A stretch of 64,000 bases of DNA from positions 12,234,963 to 12,298,962 of the forward strand of contig OZ037770.1 of NCBI GenBank assembly GCA_964035545.1, written 5' to 3'. Below, piece by piece: positions 25,054-38,499 of the stretch. Below the pieces are notes generated by a model. That model saw nothing but the letters and a program-made list of their open reading frames with translations. It was not told the origin of the DNA and did not search any database. Position 1 is the stretch's first letter. Each line of letters begins with the position of its first letter. This DNA is from Bugula neritina (lineage: Eukaryota > Bryozoa > Gymnolaemata > Cheilostomatida > Bugulidae). The translations under genes were made by a program, and so were the position numbers.

Positions 25054-28000
25054 ATGGCATTGTGTAAGTAAATTAGTATAGTTTTATAAAATGAAATATT
25101 TCTCTCAGGTGAAAATTTTAAATGCTAGTAAGGTTTAAACTTTTAGAGGTTTTGTATAGTATTAGTGATATTTATACTTGATATTATAGTTTAATAAACT
25201 AACTCTACATCTTGACTATTTCTGTAGATGATTGTTTATTGATTATTTAATTATATTTTAGATTAAACTATGATTGCAGCTTCATTGTAGTAGCAATATA
25301 TGGCCAATCTAATGCAATGTGTGTTTTACCAGGTCCATAAATCATATACCAATTTATCTTGTGGTTTGGGGTATCTTTAATTAAAGACCTCAAATATGCT
25401 ACAGCCAATTTACTACTACAGTAGCTTACAGTGCAATGGGTTTAGTTTTTACCTCTACTCTTAGTATAGACACTGTTCTAGTCAACATAGTCAATGATAT
25501 ACCTGCCTGTACCCTATTATTAGTAGCTTAACATTATATATATTCACCTTTTCGTCTATAATATGGTGGTAGAGCATATAGGCTGTTATTACTCATAACA
25601 TAGGCTGTTCAACTTAACCACGGCTATGTTTCTTTGTTAGCTTTATTAAGAAGATTTCATATACCCATGTATTGGTTATGCAATGAATTTTGAATAAAAT
25701 TATATTGCCAAACTATGTTAATTACAATAGTTAGCAGTTTGAATGCAACAATAGGTTTGTATCTTGAATCCAACAATCAGTTGACATCTTGAATCAATGC
25801 TTTGTTGTTTGTTGTTTACTGTTTGACTTGACGTAGCTCAACATGGACTCATTCCTTGCAGGCTCTCGTAATATTATGATTAGTGGACTAACCTGCTGGC
25901 AGTCAATAACCATCATGGCCGTCATCATAGTGCTCGTGCTGGTGCCGGTCATATCTTGGATTATTCACAGACAACTAAAGAACAAGAAGTCAAGAAAACC
26001 TCCTACGCCTTTGATGTACATAACGACTGTAGTGCCAAGTCGAAGCTCTGATATAGACATACCTGTAAGTAGTTAATGAGTCAGAGATGAGTCACTGTGA
26101 CTGATTCAACAATAAGGGGTGGCGGAATCTCTTTTAGAATGGGTGCCTAAGCTGTAAAAGTTGAACATGTTGATGTTTGTACATGGCAGGCTCTGTTTTC
26201 TAACTGAATTCGATTTGCTTTCAAAATCTAAATATTTCTTAATGGCGTCATCCATATTTGTATAGTCATCAGGCTTTATGATGATTATAGAGATATAGAC
26301 TGAAGAAAAGCTTGCTTGCTGGCATTTAACCCCACGTACCAAACTGAAATTGCTAACAAAAAATAAAGAACTCAGGTTATTGAAATTTCTTAGCCACTGC
26401 GCTTGAAATGTTGCAAAATAGGATTATCTATCAATTGTTACATAATTTCTAATAGTCTGCTTGCTTGGTGTTTGTGGCAGGTAAATGTCTGTTATTGTCT
26501 GGTACAAATCAGGTTTAAACTACTTTTAATGGCATGTTGCTTATTTATTATTACTTTTCCTGTGTCCATCTCTGTTCAATTAAATCTATTTGGTCACATG
26601 ATTTTATGGTGTAACGCACGTACTAGGTCCAACATACAGTTGCTATCAGTTTTTATCTAATACTTTATCAGCACATTATTTACCATCACATCTTTTTATC
26701 TCGCAAATATTCCGTTTATTGGATTTTGCCCTCTTACATATAATTTCTACTAAGATACATCTACACTGCTTTGGGCTCTGATAGCTTTAACTTGTTAAAG
26801 TTTACCCCTCCCTATACATGCTTGCTATGGGTCTACAGCAACACAGTAGCATTTTATCCCCCATTTATATTGTTCCCTAGCTTTTTAATCTAGTTGAACT
26901 GCGGTGTATTGTGCTATGCAAGTGATGAAAGGCAAGGCACAGATAGCTACACTTGAATATGATATTAAGGTTACACCCTGGTATTTGGGTTTTAATTTAT
27001 TCAACACCCACTTGGGAAGGTGACGTCTTTTCAAGTAGGATATGCTGTGCTAGCTGTTATAATGCGAATAGACAGGCATTAGCTGTTATGGAAACAGTGA
27101 GAATCTTATAAAATTTTCTGTCAACATATTGCATCATGTGTTGATGCAGATACTTTCTTGGACTTGTCTTGATTTATTCTTTTTAAAAAAAAAAAAAATT
27201 ATTTTCTGTTGCTTTTTGTGATGGCAATTGTCTCAAGCTTAAAGTAGTTGCCATCTGTAGACGGCACTATTTGCAATCTGGATCAGAAATAGCGTTGAAT
27301 GTTTTGAGGAAATGAATGAAATAGATGCCATTATATTCAGCAAAAGCTACTTTGATTTAGCAATCTATTAATATGATACTTTGGCTCCTGTTGATAGGTT
27401 AAAAAAGTTTGCCTTGTGTTAGCCAATAGCCATAAAACAGTTATTAATAAAATAACCAGGATTTCCAAACAGCACAGAATGTAATAGTTTGTAATCAGTA
27501 TGCTTTAAATATCAAATACATTTCTATGGAATATGAGATGCTTTACGTAAAAATGATGCATGGATAGCATTTCATGTTTAAACTTATTAAAAAGAGGACG
27601 CAGAGTTGAGTTACTTCATTTGGATTTTAGTCTATATATAGGAGATGAAGCTATTTTAAGTTCTAATTAAGATTTTTATCTTGATTGATGTAGGTGCCTG
27701 TTCCTTTTACCACGATGAGTTTCTATTTTTCACGTGGATAATGTCTTCAAACTGTGCCAAAATGTGGAAACGTTTTTAATTACTGCAAAACATTTAAAGG
27801 AAGTCTCTAATATATTGCATAACTAACTCTATGCTAAAAGTGTGGAGAGTTTTGAGTTCAATTTCCATTTTTTTTTAAGTCTAAAGCCAAATGGAAGATG
27901 ATTCATAAATTGGATTCAACACGCTGTATCAGCAAATTCATCGTGCCGATATCAGCTGTAGTTAATCATTATTTTAAATTCGCATTATCTTGACATTTCT

Positions 28001-29058
28001 TCCAAGATTAATAGATCCGATATTAGTCTGTGTCATGGAGGAAGGCCACTGTGGTTGGCATAGCGCCAATACACGAACTCGTTGTTGCATAAATGTTAAC
28101 TGAGGTCAACAAAACAAGAATATCTGTTTATGTGTTGATATCTTCTTAGTACTGAGCGTCTTTAGTAAATTTATCTGCAGTTAACCTGTTTTGAAAGTAC
28201 CGAATTAAGTTAACTACCAAATTGTTGTTAACCTGGGGAACCACAGGTCCGGACAAAAGTTCATAAGTGCGTTAGAAAATTGTATAGCTGTTGTGACTGG
28301 AAATAGTTGAAATGCAATGCTTCAAGTACTAGATATAGTGTTAATAAAACAAGTGCATAGTTATTCAATTTCTATAATTTATCCATCAGTTATTCCAAAC
28401 CTTGTGTTAAGTCTGATGTTTAAAATAATATATCAAAACTGACTTGCCCTACTTGAGTTGTTTATTTGTACGATTACATAACTTCACCTTTAGAAAACCT
28501 GTCTAGACTTTATAGTAGGAGATAGCATAGGTGCAGCTTGTGAATAACATATAATGTACACATGTTGTGATAAACTACTAAATTATATAAAGAGCCATTA
28601 TTTCTCCCATCTTTCTCCCATTAAATGCTATTTCTGTTTGTGCTGTTTAATGCACATAAACTGTTTTCCTACACCTTGTTAGACAGCACTGTGTACAATT
28701 ATTATCTTCTCTTTATTTACAGCATTTGCCAAGTCCAGGAAAGCCTAATTTCCTACCACCCTCTTACGAGGACATATGTAACGGCACAAACAACCACGCT
28801 TATCTCGCAACATCTACGCTAACTCTAGAAGCAGACGCCGACCTCCCTGCCTATGCAGAAGTATCCAATCACAGGAGCTCTATGGTCCTCTCAACCTTCT
28901 ACAGCGAAGCTCAAAACACTCGTAGCTCAACGCTGTCCACAAGGAGCGAATCAGAAACTGGCAGTGAATCAGATGCTGGTGAACAAACAGATCGAACTGA
29001 CGAACAGACAGACAGAATCGAGTATCCCAATGACGGGCACGGCATTTTCGTGGCGTAG
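25054..29058 (+). CDS. Small single-pass membrane protein with PPxY and LPxY motifs
   Basis: Two coding exons are certain: up to 26064 (donor GTAAGT) and 28723-29058 (acceptor TTTACAG), phase 0. Two starts are possible. The ATG at 25843 (context CAACATGG) gives 185 residues; alternatively a mini-exon 25054-25063 (MAL plus one base) splices in frame to 25862, giving 182. Numbering from 25843: a short N-terminus, a membrane helix at about 22-41, a basic stop-transfer cluster (HRQLKNKKSRK), then a cytoplasmic region with PPSY (86-89) and LPAY (115-118), and a Ser/Glu/Asp-rich tail with a TDRTDEQTDR repeat. PPxY and LPxY bind WW domains of NEDD4-type ubiquitin ligases, so a role as a trafficking or ubiquitination adaptor is inferred. 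The layout resembles Commissureless and PRRG4, but no homology is claimed. Confidence 0.85.
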
Positions 29059-30053
29059 AAATGATGCCTTTTTTGTTATATTATCAGATTCTGAACAATT
29101 ATGCAAGGATGAGTCACCAAAATATCATGCTTAAGCTATACTAAGTTTCTTAACTCCCGTAGGGTTATTGCCACACTGAGATTTTAGGTATAGCCTCAGT
29201 TTCCTGAACACTTTGACTAAGCACAGTGTCCGGTTGTGACTTTGCAATTCATCAAACCAGTAAACTAGTGCAAGTTAAGGGCAATGCTAGAGTTTCCCAT
29301 TAATCAGAATTTTAGTTTCAATATACTGATGCTTCCATACTTTTGACAGTCTATCAAATCTGCAGAGTATTTTAATTACTGCTGCATAAAATTCGCATTC
29401 CATTTTCAGTTTTGGCCAAAGCTCTTATTTATCATATGTTAGAGCCTAGTGTGAGGTTATACTGTTGTTACTAAGTTGCTATGGTTACTGTACCAAATTT
29501 TAGCTTTATAGTCATCAAAAAGGCCAAACTGTATCACATGTACATAATGTAATATATTTATATAATTTATTATAAGCTCTGAGCAACTGAAAGCAATATT
29601 TCACAATTATTATTAAGTTACTGTATTTACAGTTTTATCAAGTCATGGACTGTCTGCCAAATGTCTTGTTGCTGTAATATGACGAACAGTTTCTGGCCAA
29701 ATTAGAATATAACCATGACTAATCATGTTTTCAATTTTTCTTTGAAAGTTCTAAAAAGTGTGACTGTGAAATGTTTCATGTATATCTTCTACATGAAAGG
29801 AAAACTAGCCTAAAATATTAGATGATAGGTGAATAATTAGATTAAGTTTGCAATATACAGGTATTTTCAGATTACCTGTTAAATTTCTTATTACATAATG
29901 TATTCTCTTAATATTAAGATTATAATTATGGTACTTTTTGGTGCTTCAATTCGTCGTTGAATCTTGTTCAGAAACATTTATATTTTAACTTTTTATATTT
30001 TTATATTCTTATAGTTATTCTATATATGTAATTATAGGATTTTGACAATATTT

Positions 30054-30067
30054 AATAAAGCAATAAA
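30054..30067 (+). terminator. Tandem polyadenylation signals
   Basis: AATAAA occurs at 30054-30059 and again at 30062-30067, about 1 kb past the stop of the PPxY membrane-protein gene. No coding sequence lies between. Confidence 0.55.
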
Positions 30068-30099
30068 ACCATAAAGCATAGCTTGCAGTTTCTTCTCTT

Positions 30100-31129
30100 T
30101 TAAATAATAATGGCACATGATTTAATAATAATATTGAATTTGTTGTGTCAGCTTAAGTTGGTTACTAAACACTTGCTATTTATCAACGATACAGAGAACC
30201 AGAATTTGGAATATCCCTTCAAAACTTGTCCCTTGATATCTAGCCGCAGTACTAAAAAAGCAACTTGATTAGGGGAGGGAACAGAAGACCTCCTTAAATT
30301 AAACATTATATAGTTTTGAGAGTCAGTTGGCTACTTTATCCTTCTCTAGCATATTATATGAGTTCAACTACAGTCTACAGCCTCTATATATTATATACAA
30401 TATAGAGCAATATTTTGTGTTGAATTGACTATATATATATAGTCTGCGCTACATAAGTGTATTCAGGCAGCACTTGAAAGGTGATTACATATGACAATCT
30501 TCATTTATACAGTATTAAAATACTCATATATATCTGTGCCAGATATGAAGTACTTATTGAGTTGGATAGCAACAAGCATGGAGTAACAATCCTAATCTTT
30601 GAGTTTATTGTTCACTCTTTGTCGTGTACTCTATCAAAATATCAACAATGGTTACATCCTGTACAAAAATACATACATAAGTAACCTTAAAATAATATCA
30701 ATAAAACTTCAAAATTATAATGACATTTACAAACATCAGCTCCTTAAAACGTTTTCCTGGCAGGTGAACTACTAACACTTTTAATACAAACAAAAATAAA
30801 GCCCAAAAAATAACTGAATAAACTACAAAAAGCTAACATATACTTTCATTAAAATACTGGGCAAACAGCCAGGATTATCTCCCTTGCACAATATCTTAGC
30901 TATCATCTACATACTGTTTGAGATGTGTATGCTAAAGCAATTTTGTTCTATAAATACATTGTATCATAAAGCTAATACTAAATATTGCCGACTTTCATTG
31001 TATGTTATACTCTCAGCTGCTGCAACACACAGCTTATTCACTGAGCTGCCTTAAAGGTCTCTGATTCGGCCTTGGTTGCTTGTTCGCATATAGGCAGTGA
31101 TACCATTAGCCTGTCATTAAACTCGGCCT
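30100..31129. other. Intergenic, nothing recognised
   Basis: AT-rich sequence between the PPxY gene and the hAT-type element. No exon-like segment with splice sites was found. Confidence 0.4.
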
Positions 31130-31137
31130 GACATTTG

Positions 31138-31574
31138 CAGTGTGGTATATTAAGAGTGTTGCCATTAGCAAATCTTACGGAATCATATGGGCGCCATTAT
31201 GCCGAGATTGGTACCGCGAGTTTATATAAGTTATAAAGGAAACATTTTGCCACTTTTGTTATTTTATTTTTTTTCTATTTTATGTGTACATTTTTTTAAA
31301 TTTTGTTTATTGGTAAAGTTTTCAAACACATTTTTAATGCACATAAAATTAAAAGAAAAATTAAAACTCAATCATGCACATAAATACAAAGCTATAAAGT
31401 TAAAGCTTCGCTGTGATTACAATGTGAATATGAATTGAATAATGCTTGCAATAACCATTATACAGAAAATACGCTACAGTTGCTATAAATGTAAGACTAG
31501 TTAATTGGATGCAAATAGGCACGGTAATACTACTTAATTTATGCTATTTTTGAATTTTGTAGTAAATATTTGGC

Positions 31575-31646
<72 letters not shown>

Positions 31647-32496
31647 ATATATATTATTATATATATATATATATTATTATATATATATATATATATATAT
31701 GAATATATAATATTATTATATATATATAATATATAATATTATTATATGTATATATATATATATTATATATAATATCATTATATATATATAATGTATATAA
31801 TTTAATATATAATATAATAATATATTATATATGATATTGTTATATATATAATATATAATATAATAATATATTTTATATATTATATATGATATTATTATAT
31901 ATATATAATATATATATAATATAATATATAATATAATATTATAATATAATAATATATTATATATGATATTATTATATATATAATATATAATATAATAATA
32001 TATTTTATATATTATATATGATATTATTATATATATATAATATATATATAATATAATATATAATATAATATTATATTATAATAATATATTATATATGATA
32101 TTATATATATAATATAATATATAATATAATAATATATAATATATTATTATAATATATATATTATTATAATATATATATATATATTATATATAATATTATT
32201 ATACTTGTATAATATATTATATATATAATATAATATAATATATATTAATATATAATATATTATTATAATATATATATATATTATAAATAATATAATATAA
32301 TAATATATATTATATGATATTATATATATATAATATATATATATAATATAATATATAATATAATAATATATTATATTATTATATTATATAATATATTATT
32401 ATAATATATATATTATATATAATATTAATATACTTATATAATATATATATATAATATAACAATATATAATATAAAAATATATAATATATTATTATA

Positions 32497-32566
<70 letters not shown>

Positions 32567-32986
32567 CATGCCGAATATTTACTACAAATTTCAAAAATAG
32601 CATAAATTAAATAGTATTACCATTGCATCCAATTTACTAGTCTTACATTTATAGCAACTGTAACGTATTTTGTGTAAAATGGTTATTGCAAGCATTATTC
32701 AATTCATATTCACATTGTAATCACAGCGAAGCTTAAACTTTATAGCTTTGTATTTACGTGCATGATTAAGTTTTAATTTTTTTTAAAATTTTATATGTAT
32801 TGAAAATATGTTTAAAAACTTTACCAATAAACAAAACTAAAAAAAATGGACACATAATATAAAAAAAAAAATAAAATCACAAAAGTGGCAAAATTTTTCC
32901 TTTATAACTTATATAAACTCGCGGTACCATTAGCGACATAATGATTTTTCATGGTTTAAAGTCAACACTCTTAATATACCACACTG
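31138..32986. mobile_element. Non-autonomous hAT-type foldback element with 8-bp target duplication
   Basis: A 24-bp perfect terminal inverted repeat starting CAGTGTGGTATATTAAG bounds the element. It is flanked on both sides by GACATTTG (31130-31137 and 32987-32994), a perfect 8-bp target-site duplication. Arms of about 420-440 bp (31138-31576 and 32567-32986) are inverted copies of each other, except for about 40 bases just inside the ends. CAGTG termini and 8-bp duplications are typical of the hAT superfamily. No transposase is encoded, so it must have been moved in trans. Confidence 0.85.
31577..32566. repeat. AT-only satellite-like core of the foldback element
   Basis: About 990 bases consisting almost wholly of A and T, with (TA)n blocks at both ends and shuffled ATATTATTATAT-type units between. 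A unit of about 115 bases containing TATATATGATATTATTATATATA recurs several times. With the flanking arms this makes a hairpin-forming sequence nearly 1.9 kb long. Confidence 0.9.
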
Positions 32987-32999
32987 GACATTTGTAGCA

Positions 33000-33984
33000 G
33001 CTTAGGTCCGCGTGCCTGGGATCGCTGGTCTAGCATAGCTTGGTTAGTGAAGGCAAAGGAGTTGTCTTTTCCACGAAAATTATTGCAAGAGAAAACAACT
33101 TTTAAATGTACTTCACGTTTTCTTGTGCACAGCTTTTTCACTTTGTGAATAGCCTATGTCATGTATAAGGTGGAACCAACCTAGTAAAATTATATAGTTT
33201 TATATTATATTATATTATAATGTATGAATTTGCATTATATTAAACAAAACATGAATTTTCTGGTATCATGGAAGTAAAATTTATACTATTAAACTGCATT
33301 CTTAAAACGTTGTATATGTCACTTTTGCAGGTAAATTATAGATTAAAACACTAACATATTATATGTCTGCATTATGTTTTTATTACAGCCATGTAGTATA
33401 TAACACTATGCACTTATACTAATTTATATAGAAAAGTTACTGCACATAGTATAAAATGTAACAGTAGGCCTAATTCATTAAAGTTATAGCATTCATTAAT
33501 AACTTAAAGAGTATAGCATTAATTAATTATTGGATGTTAATAACTGATTGATATATCAGATTTTTGACATTGTAAATTGAATGGAATAGTCATAAACTAT
33601 ATGACACTAAAACCATTTGTTAAATAGGGTAACTTTTATAGAAAGTGTGCTGCAGCATATAAAAACTAATTATATCTTGCTATATGTTATAATATTGCCA
33701 GGCCTTTACACAACCATAACATAGCATTCACAAAATAACAGAAGCATACATGGTATAAACTATGAATAGTTTAGGAACAAACCTGGCAGTGCATGCATGT
33801 ATTATGGATTTTCAATTATTCATTCTAGAGAATATCAAAAACAAAAAAATATCCAATTATGTATTTGATGTCATGCCAATTAGGTATTTGTATGATTATA
33901 CATTAATCTACTACATTATGCTGGTGAACAACAGTCCATAATGGATTTTCTTTTATGGATAGTAATTGGATGTCATCAGTTATT
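33000..33984. other. Intergenic, nothing recognised
   Basis: AT-rich DNA to the right of the hAT-type element. No match was seen to the unit A/B spacer that precedes the R block in the other copies. Confidence 0.35.
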
Positions 33985-34885
33985 GACTCATGAAAGTGTT
34001 CAGAAATTACTAATGGAAGAAGCAAGAAAACATGTTTAATAAAGCATATGAAGAACTCACAAGATCAAATAGCATTTTATGTTAATGGCCATATTCTCAT
34101 TATCACTGAAAAGCGTATAGGATATTGTGATATCATCCATTAAGTGCAATCATTTACTTAATGAAAGCAACGTCTAGTTGATTTAGTTCAAAAGTTATAT
34201 GAGCAAAAACCTAATTATACACCTTTTAAAAATTCAGCAATTATACTTGATGACTGTTACCTTGATCTTGTGATAAAAGTTGGGGTCTGTGGAACTACAG
34301 TTCAAAGATTATTTCAAGTAATAACATTTTTGCAGCTTAGTTTGCTTGTTGATGAAAAGCACATCCTATCAATCATAGGATTTTTCGTCTAGTGAAAATT
34401 TATAAATTTAACGTGGCTAATTTGCCAACACTTCTAACAATGCGTTGATAGTACTTTAATTCTATTAGTTCATGATGCTGACACATACAGTTTGATAGAT
34501 TTACATTCCAAAAACAGCTTAATACTAAACATAGTTAACATGCACTGAGCTTTTGTCCAATTTGTTTCAGTATATATAGTCACCATAGAACTTACAAGTT
34601 CATGTCAAAATAAACATCTGCTGTTAGCTCAACAGCTCTAGAGAGTTTTTTATTGTTTAGGCTTAGTAGACACATTCGATTTCTGAAATGCAAACATAGA
34701 TTGCCGGTCAATGTAAGTTAAGCTTAAAATCACATGCTTTGAAAAAATTATTGTCGCTAAATTCTACCTATTTGTAACAATGTTAAATTAGTTGATCTGA
34801 AAATGAAAACAACACTTTAATTACAATAACAGTTTACAATAAACTTAATCTTGCATAATAGGAGACTAATTGTGTTTGGTTTCTG
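33985..34885. repeat. R block, diverged copy of the sequence at 47.4-48.28 and 56.0-56.9 kb
   Basis: Colinear similarity (for example GCTTAGTTTGCTTGTTGATG and CATAGATTGCCGGTCAA) links this stretch to the spacer directly left of peptidase copies B and C. Those two copies are nearly identical to each other, while this one is clearly more diverged. After about 34,885 the similarity stops and resumes at about 39,737, next to peptidase copy A. Confidence 0.75.
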
Positions 34886-35389
34886 TTTTTTAATATTATA
34901 GATAATTTCTCTTTCAATTTTTTTTACAATTGATTCTATAATTGGATCATTTTACATAATTTAGTACACACTCGATATCTCGAATTTTTGTTTTTTTCAC
35001 AATATAATAGCTGCTAATATATATGTTCTTTTGCCTTAAACTAATGGAATATTAACAAATACAACTAAACAATTATAGTTTTTTCTCATGTTGCTGGACT
35101 TTCTATGTTTTTCTTAATTTTATTTTAGTATAAATTGGGATATGTGCCTTTATGGTTTTTTCATAATGGTTCGCAACCACATTTTAATTACCAATAGACA
35201 ATTAAATGCCCTTAATTGAATTGCAGGTTTCTCACTCAGCCTTTTTCCCTATACATATTTGCAATACCACAACCTGTTGAATTTTTATGACTTAACCAAT
35301 TTCAGTTGTTGGTCCGAATTTGCTGGTGTGTACTATAAATAAAGTAAAATGATCCACTTTTCTTTCTAAATAACAAGCGAATAAGTTTT

Positions 35390-35570
35390 TTAAAATTGTT
35401 GAATCAACAAAAGTGCATAGAGCTCCTGAGGTTTCACAGCTGGCTAAGGACTTGTTTTCTATTGTGGAACAGGAGCAATTATAACTGGATGCTCTTCCTA
35501 TCATCCTCAATGACCTTTACTGAGGCTCGAGTCATTAACCTTGTAATTATTAAGGCAGTTCTCTCACCAT
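35390..35570 (-). mobile_element. tRNA-derived SINE, decayed, reverse orientation
   Basis: ATAACTGGATGCTC, CAATGACCTTTACTGAGG and CTCGAGTCATTAACC match in order the SINE at 62,930-63,115, which has AATGACCTTTACTGGGG followed by a proper B box. The tRNA-like head is eroded. Confidence 0.6.
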
Positions 35571-35860
35571 CAGACTATCATTTCTCTCTATAATCAACAA
35601 AGACTATTGATCAGAGCATTCAATATTAACTGAAACTAAAACTCTTAACCTACATTAAAAGTCAAACTGTTGCTCACTGCTAACAGTTGTACCAACTATC
35701 CTTGTATATTACTTAATAACCTATATATTATGCAAAAACTGATGGATTCTGTATTTTAGGTAACCCTATAACAATTCATTGGAGATCTGCATTTACATGA
35801 TAAGTTGATTAATCAATTTATCATAATCAATTGTATATCAATGATGAAGTTGGTCTAAAT

Positions 35861-36839
35861 ATAGGGGAGAGTGGGGCTAGTTGAACTAAAGATTGCATTT
35901 TTGAGCATGAGTTTTGAAGAATGTTTTTCCAATCCAAAGACCAGCACCATGAAATTCAGCCATATGTTACTGTTTTTTTGCCTGAACATTTTATACTCAG
36001 TAAGATAGGGCCAATGTTTTGACTGAAGTTTTTTTGGCACAACGAGCCCTAGTATATAGGGGGCAAGTTGAACCACCTTGTGTGAAAGTTGAACCAGTGC
36101 CATTTATCTTATAATATAAGTTGTTTCACCTATTTTGCAAGGTCAAAAAACAATTTATTACAGATTAACAATAAAAATCATTAAAAACTTAGAATAAACT
36201 GGCATAAACAAATAGCAGAAACTCTGGATGTGATATGTCATTGTAACCACTTAACATCTCAAAGAGAGGCAATGCAGAATACGCTTTGAAACCCAAGCAG
36301 CAGCAGCAGCAGCAAACTGAAGGGAAGGCTTTCTAAAACTTTTTTTTGTAATCATTTTTAAAAAAAGTTATGGGTATCAAATAAGGTCCTCTCATATGAT
36401 ATCAGAAAATGCACGGTGTGGTTGAGCATAACCCACATCTTTTGAGGGCTGTTTGAAGGCTCTCAACAATTGCAGATGATTTACCCCACTGCCTTACTTT
36501 ACCATATATTCATTACTGTAGTTAAGCTTTCCTTACCTGTTTCCCTATTTGTTTTCCGTATGTAATTTTGCACCATTCTAAAAACCTTTGCAGAATAGTT
36601 AAATTACAATGTTGACCTACATTTTCATTTGTCCCAAGACTAAATGAATGTCTGGATTTATATATTGATTGCAGAAAAAACTTAATTAAGAAAAATATAA
36701 ACTTAAATGTAAAAATTAGTGTGCCCAATTATAATTAACATAGTGGAAATAATTAGTGGGGCAAGTTGTATACCTGCGTGGTTCAACTCGCCCTACTCCC
36801 TAATTCCTACGTGGATCAACTAGCCCCACTTTCCCCTAT
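35861..36839. mobile_element. MITE with AGTGGGGCTAGTTGA terminal inverted repeats
   Basis: ATAGGGGAGAGTGGGGCTAG at the left end is matched, with one change, by the reverse complement at the right end (CTAGCCCCACTTTCCCCTAT). Related subterminal motifs of the type GGGGCAAGTTGAACCA recur inside at about 36,060 and 36,755-36,800. It is 979 bp with no transposase coding. The target-site duplication is not clear, so the superfamily is left open. A (CAG)5 run lies inside at about 36,298. Confidence 0.65.
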
Positions 36840-37646
36840 TTAGTTTGTTGCAGAAAAAAAAAATGTTGTCTAAAATTGACAGTAAAATTTTCTTTTTTTT
36901 AAATTGCTATCAACACCTGCAGTGTCCTATTAATGTTAGAGACTGACATCATGCATGCATGAATTATATCTATCTCTATAGCAATCATAGTATACTATTC
37001 CTTATTGTGCCCAAATGAATACTAAAAAAATATTAGAATTGACTTTCTTCTTAAAAATTCAGCCAGAGAAGGAAAAAAATTGTATCTTGATTTGGCAGCT
37101 GTTGCAATTGTAAAGAAACTTTTGTGAATTTTGTTTTCAAAAGAAATATAAAATTAATTTTATCCATTTTGTAGAAAATCTCATAGCAATTACAAATTAC
37201 ACTATAAAAAATGTAATGCAATTTGAAAAAAATGACACATGCAGCTCACAAAACCATATCTAATCTGCAAAACAGATTTATAAAGTTTGATGTAAAACTT
37301 TTGAAATATACGTTGGCGAATTCATGAATGAACGATACTCATTTTAGCAGTTTTCTTAAACATTAAAGTATACTGAAAACATCACTTAATTCAACCTTTT
37401 CCAACATTTGCTTCAACAACAGTTCACAATTGCAATCAACAAAGTAAAGCTGATCAATGAAGTACTTATTCTTTTAAGCATCTTCATGTGCATATGTGCA
37501 ATGAAGAATGTGCATGCATTGTTTGCATTCAACAGCTTACTATACCAGAAGAGTGTATATTACATTATAAACACTGGTAAATCAATAGTCACTAACATTG
37601 AGGTTTATGCTGTGTTATAAGTATCACTGCCTTCACTGGTGATAAA

Positions 37647-38499
37647 ATGTTGCTAAACACAAGAAGAAGAACCTATCCCGAAGATGGTCTGAAAGTTGGA
37701 AAAAGGCATTTACCTGTTGAATATGGGATAAAAACTGTCGGTGATGGTGACATCTCTACGAATGGCTACAATTTAAAATTGAATCATGGTAGAGCAGGCA
37801 AAAGACGTTTAGATACACAAAATTCAGAAAACAGCCATAGCAGTAAATATAGAGAAGAAAAAAAGCCAACTAAGGAAGAAGTTTGTGAAACCATAGAAAA
37901 GTATGAATGTTTGTAATTTGCTTACTTAAAATTTTGTGAAAAATTTGAATATATTTTATACATTCATTATTCAGATATGAGTAAAAACAAACTTTTTATA
38001 TGTAAAATATGTATTGCTAAATATATAGTGCTATGTTTAGAAAAGTTGTGATCTATTTATAACTATGGTGTTCATTGGGTTGGAGTTCTAAATGGACAAG
38101 TGGTGATGTCAAAAATAATATTCCATCATATAATATCCCCTGTGCCACAGGAATAGTCTTTACAACACGCTTTCAGTATGGCTGACAGTGCAGGCCTTAA
38201 AATCCTTCAGGATTCGTACAGGGATAAGGATTTCAAACAAAAGTGGTTATGTATATATAAGTTAACTTGTTTCCATATTGTATAATATAATGAATGTGTT
38301 TTTATTTTAATAATTTTTTAGGCTTCTGGAAAAGCACAGTGTTAAAGATGCTGTGTATTATTGGTCTCCTTTCGATGAGAATAAACTGGTTGTTCTCGGC
38401 CAGGGTGTTGACAGAATCAAAAGATCAGCTAGAAACAAATCTCGAGGAACAACTATTGTCTTCAAAGAAAGTGGTCCTTTACATACACAGCAGTTGTGA
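37647..38499 (+). CDS. Unrecognised two-exon gene, basic 143-residue protein
   Basis: Exon 37647-37900 ends GAAAA before GTATGA; exon 38322-38499 follows a TTTTTTAG acceptor. Phase 2 matches and reading through gives IEKLLEKHSVKDAVYYWSPF, ending in a TGA at 38497. The first half is polar and basic (TRRRTYPEDGL, HGRAGKRRL, SKYREEKK); the second starts with a helical, charged segment (KPTKEEVCETIEKLLEKH) and continues as a compact sequence with VVLGQG and GTTIVF. There is no signal peptide or membrane segment. The ATG at 37647 is the first in an open stretch reaching back to about 37,600, so an upstream exon is possible. I do not recognise the family. The sequence lies in the 4.8 kb that is present beside peptidase A but absent beside B and C. 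Confidence 0.55.
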
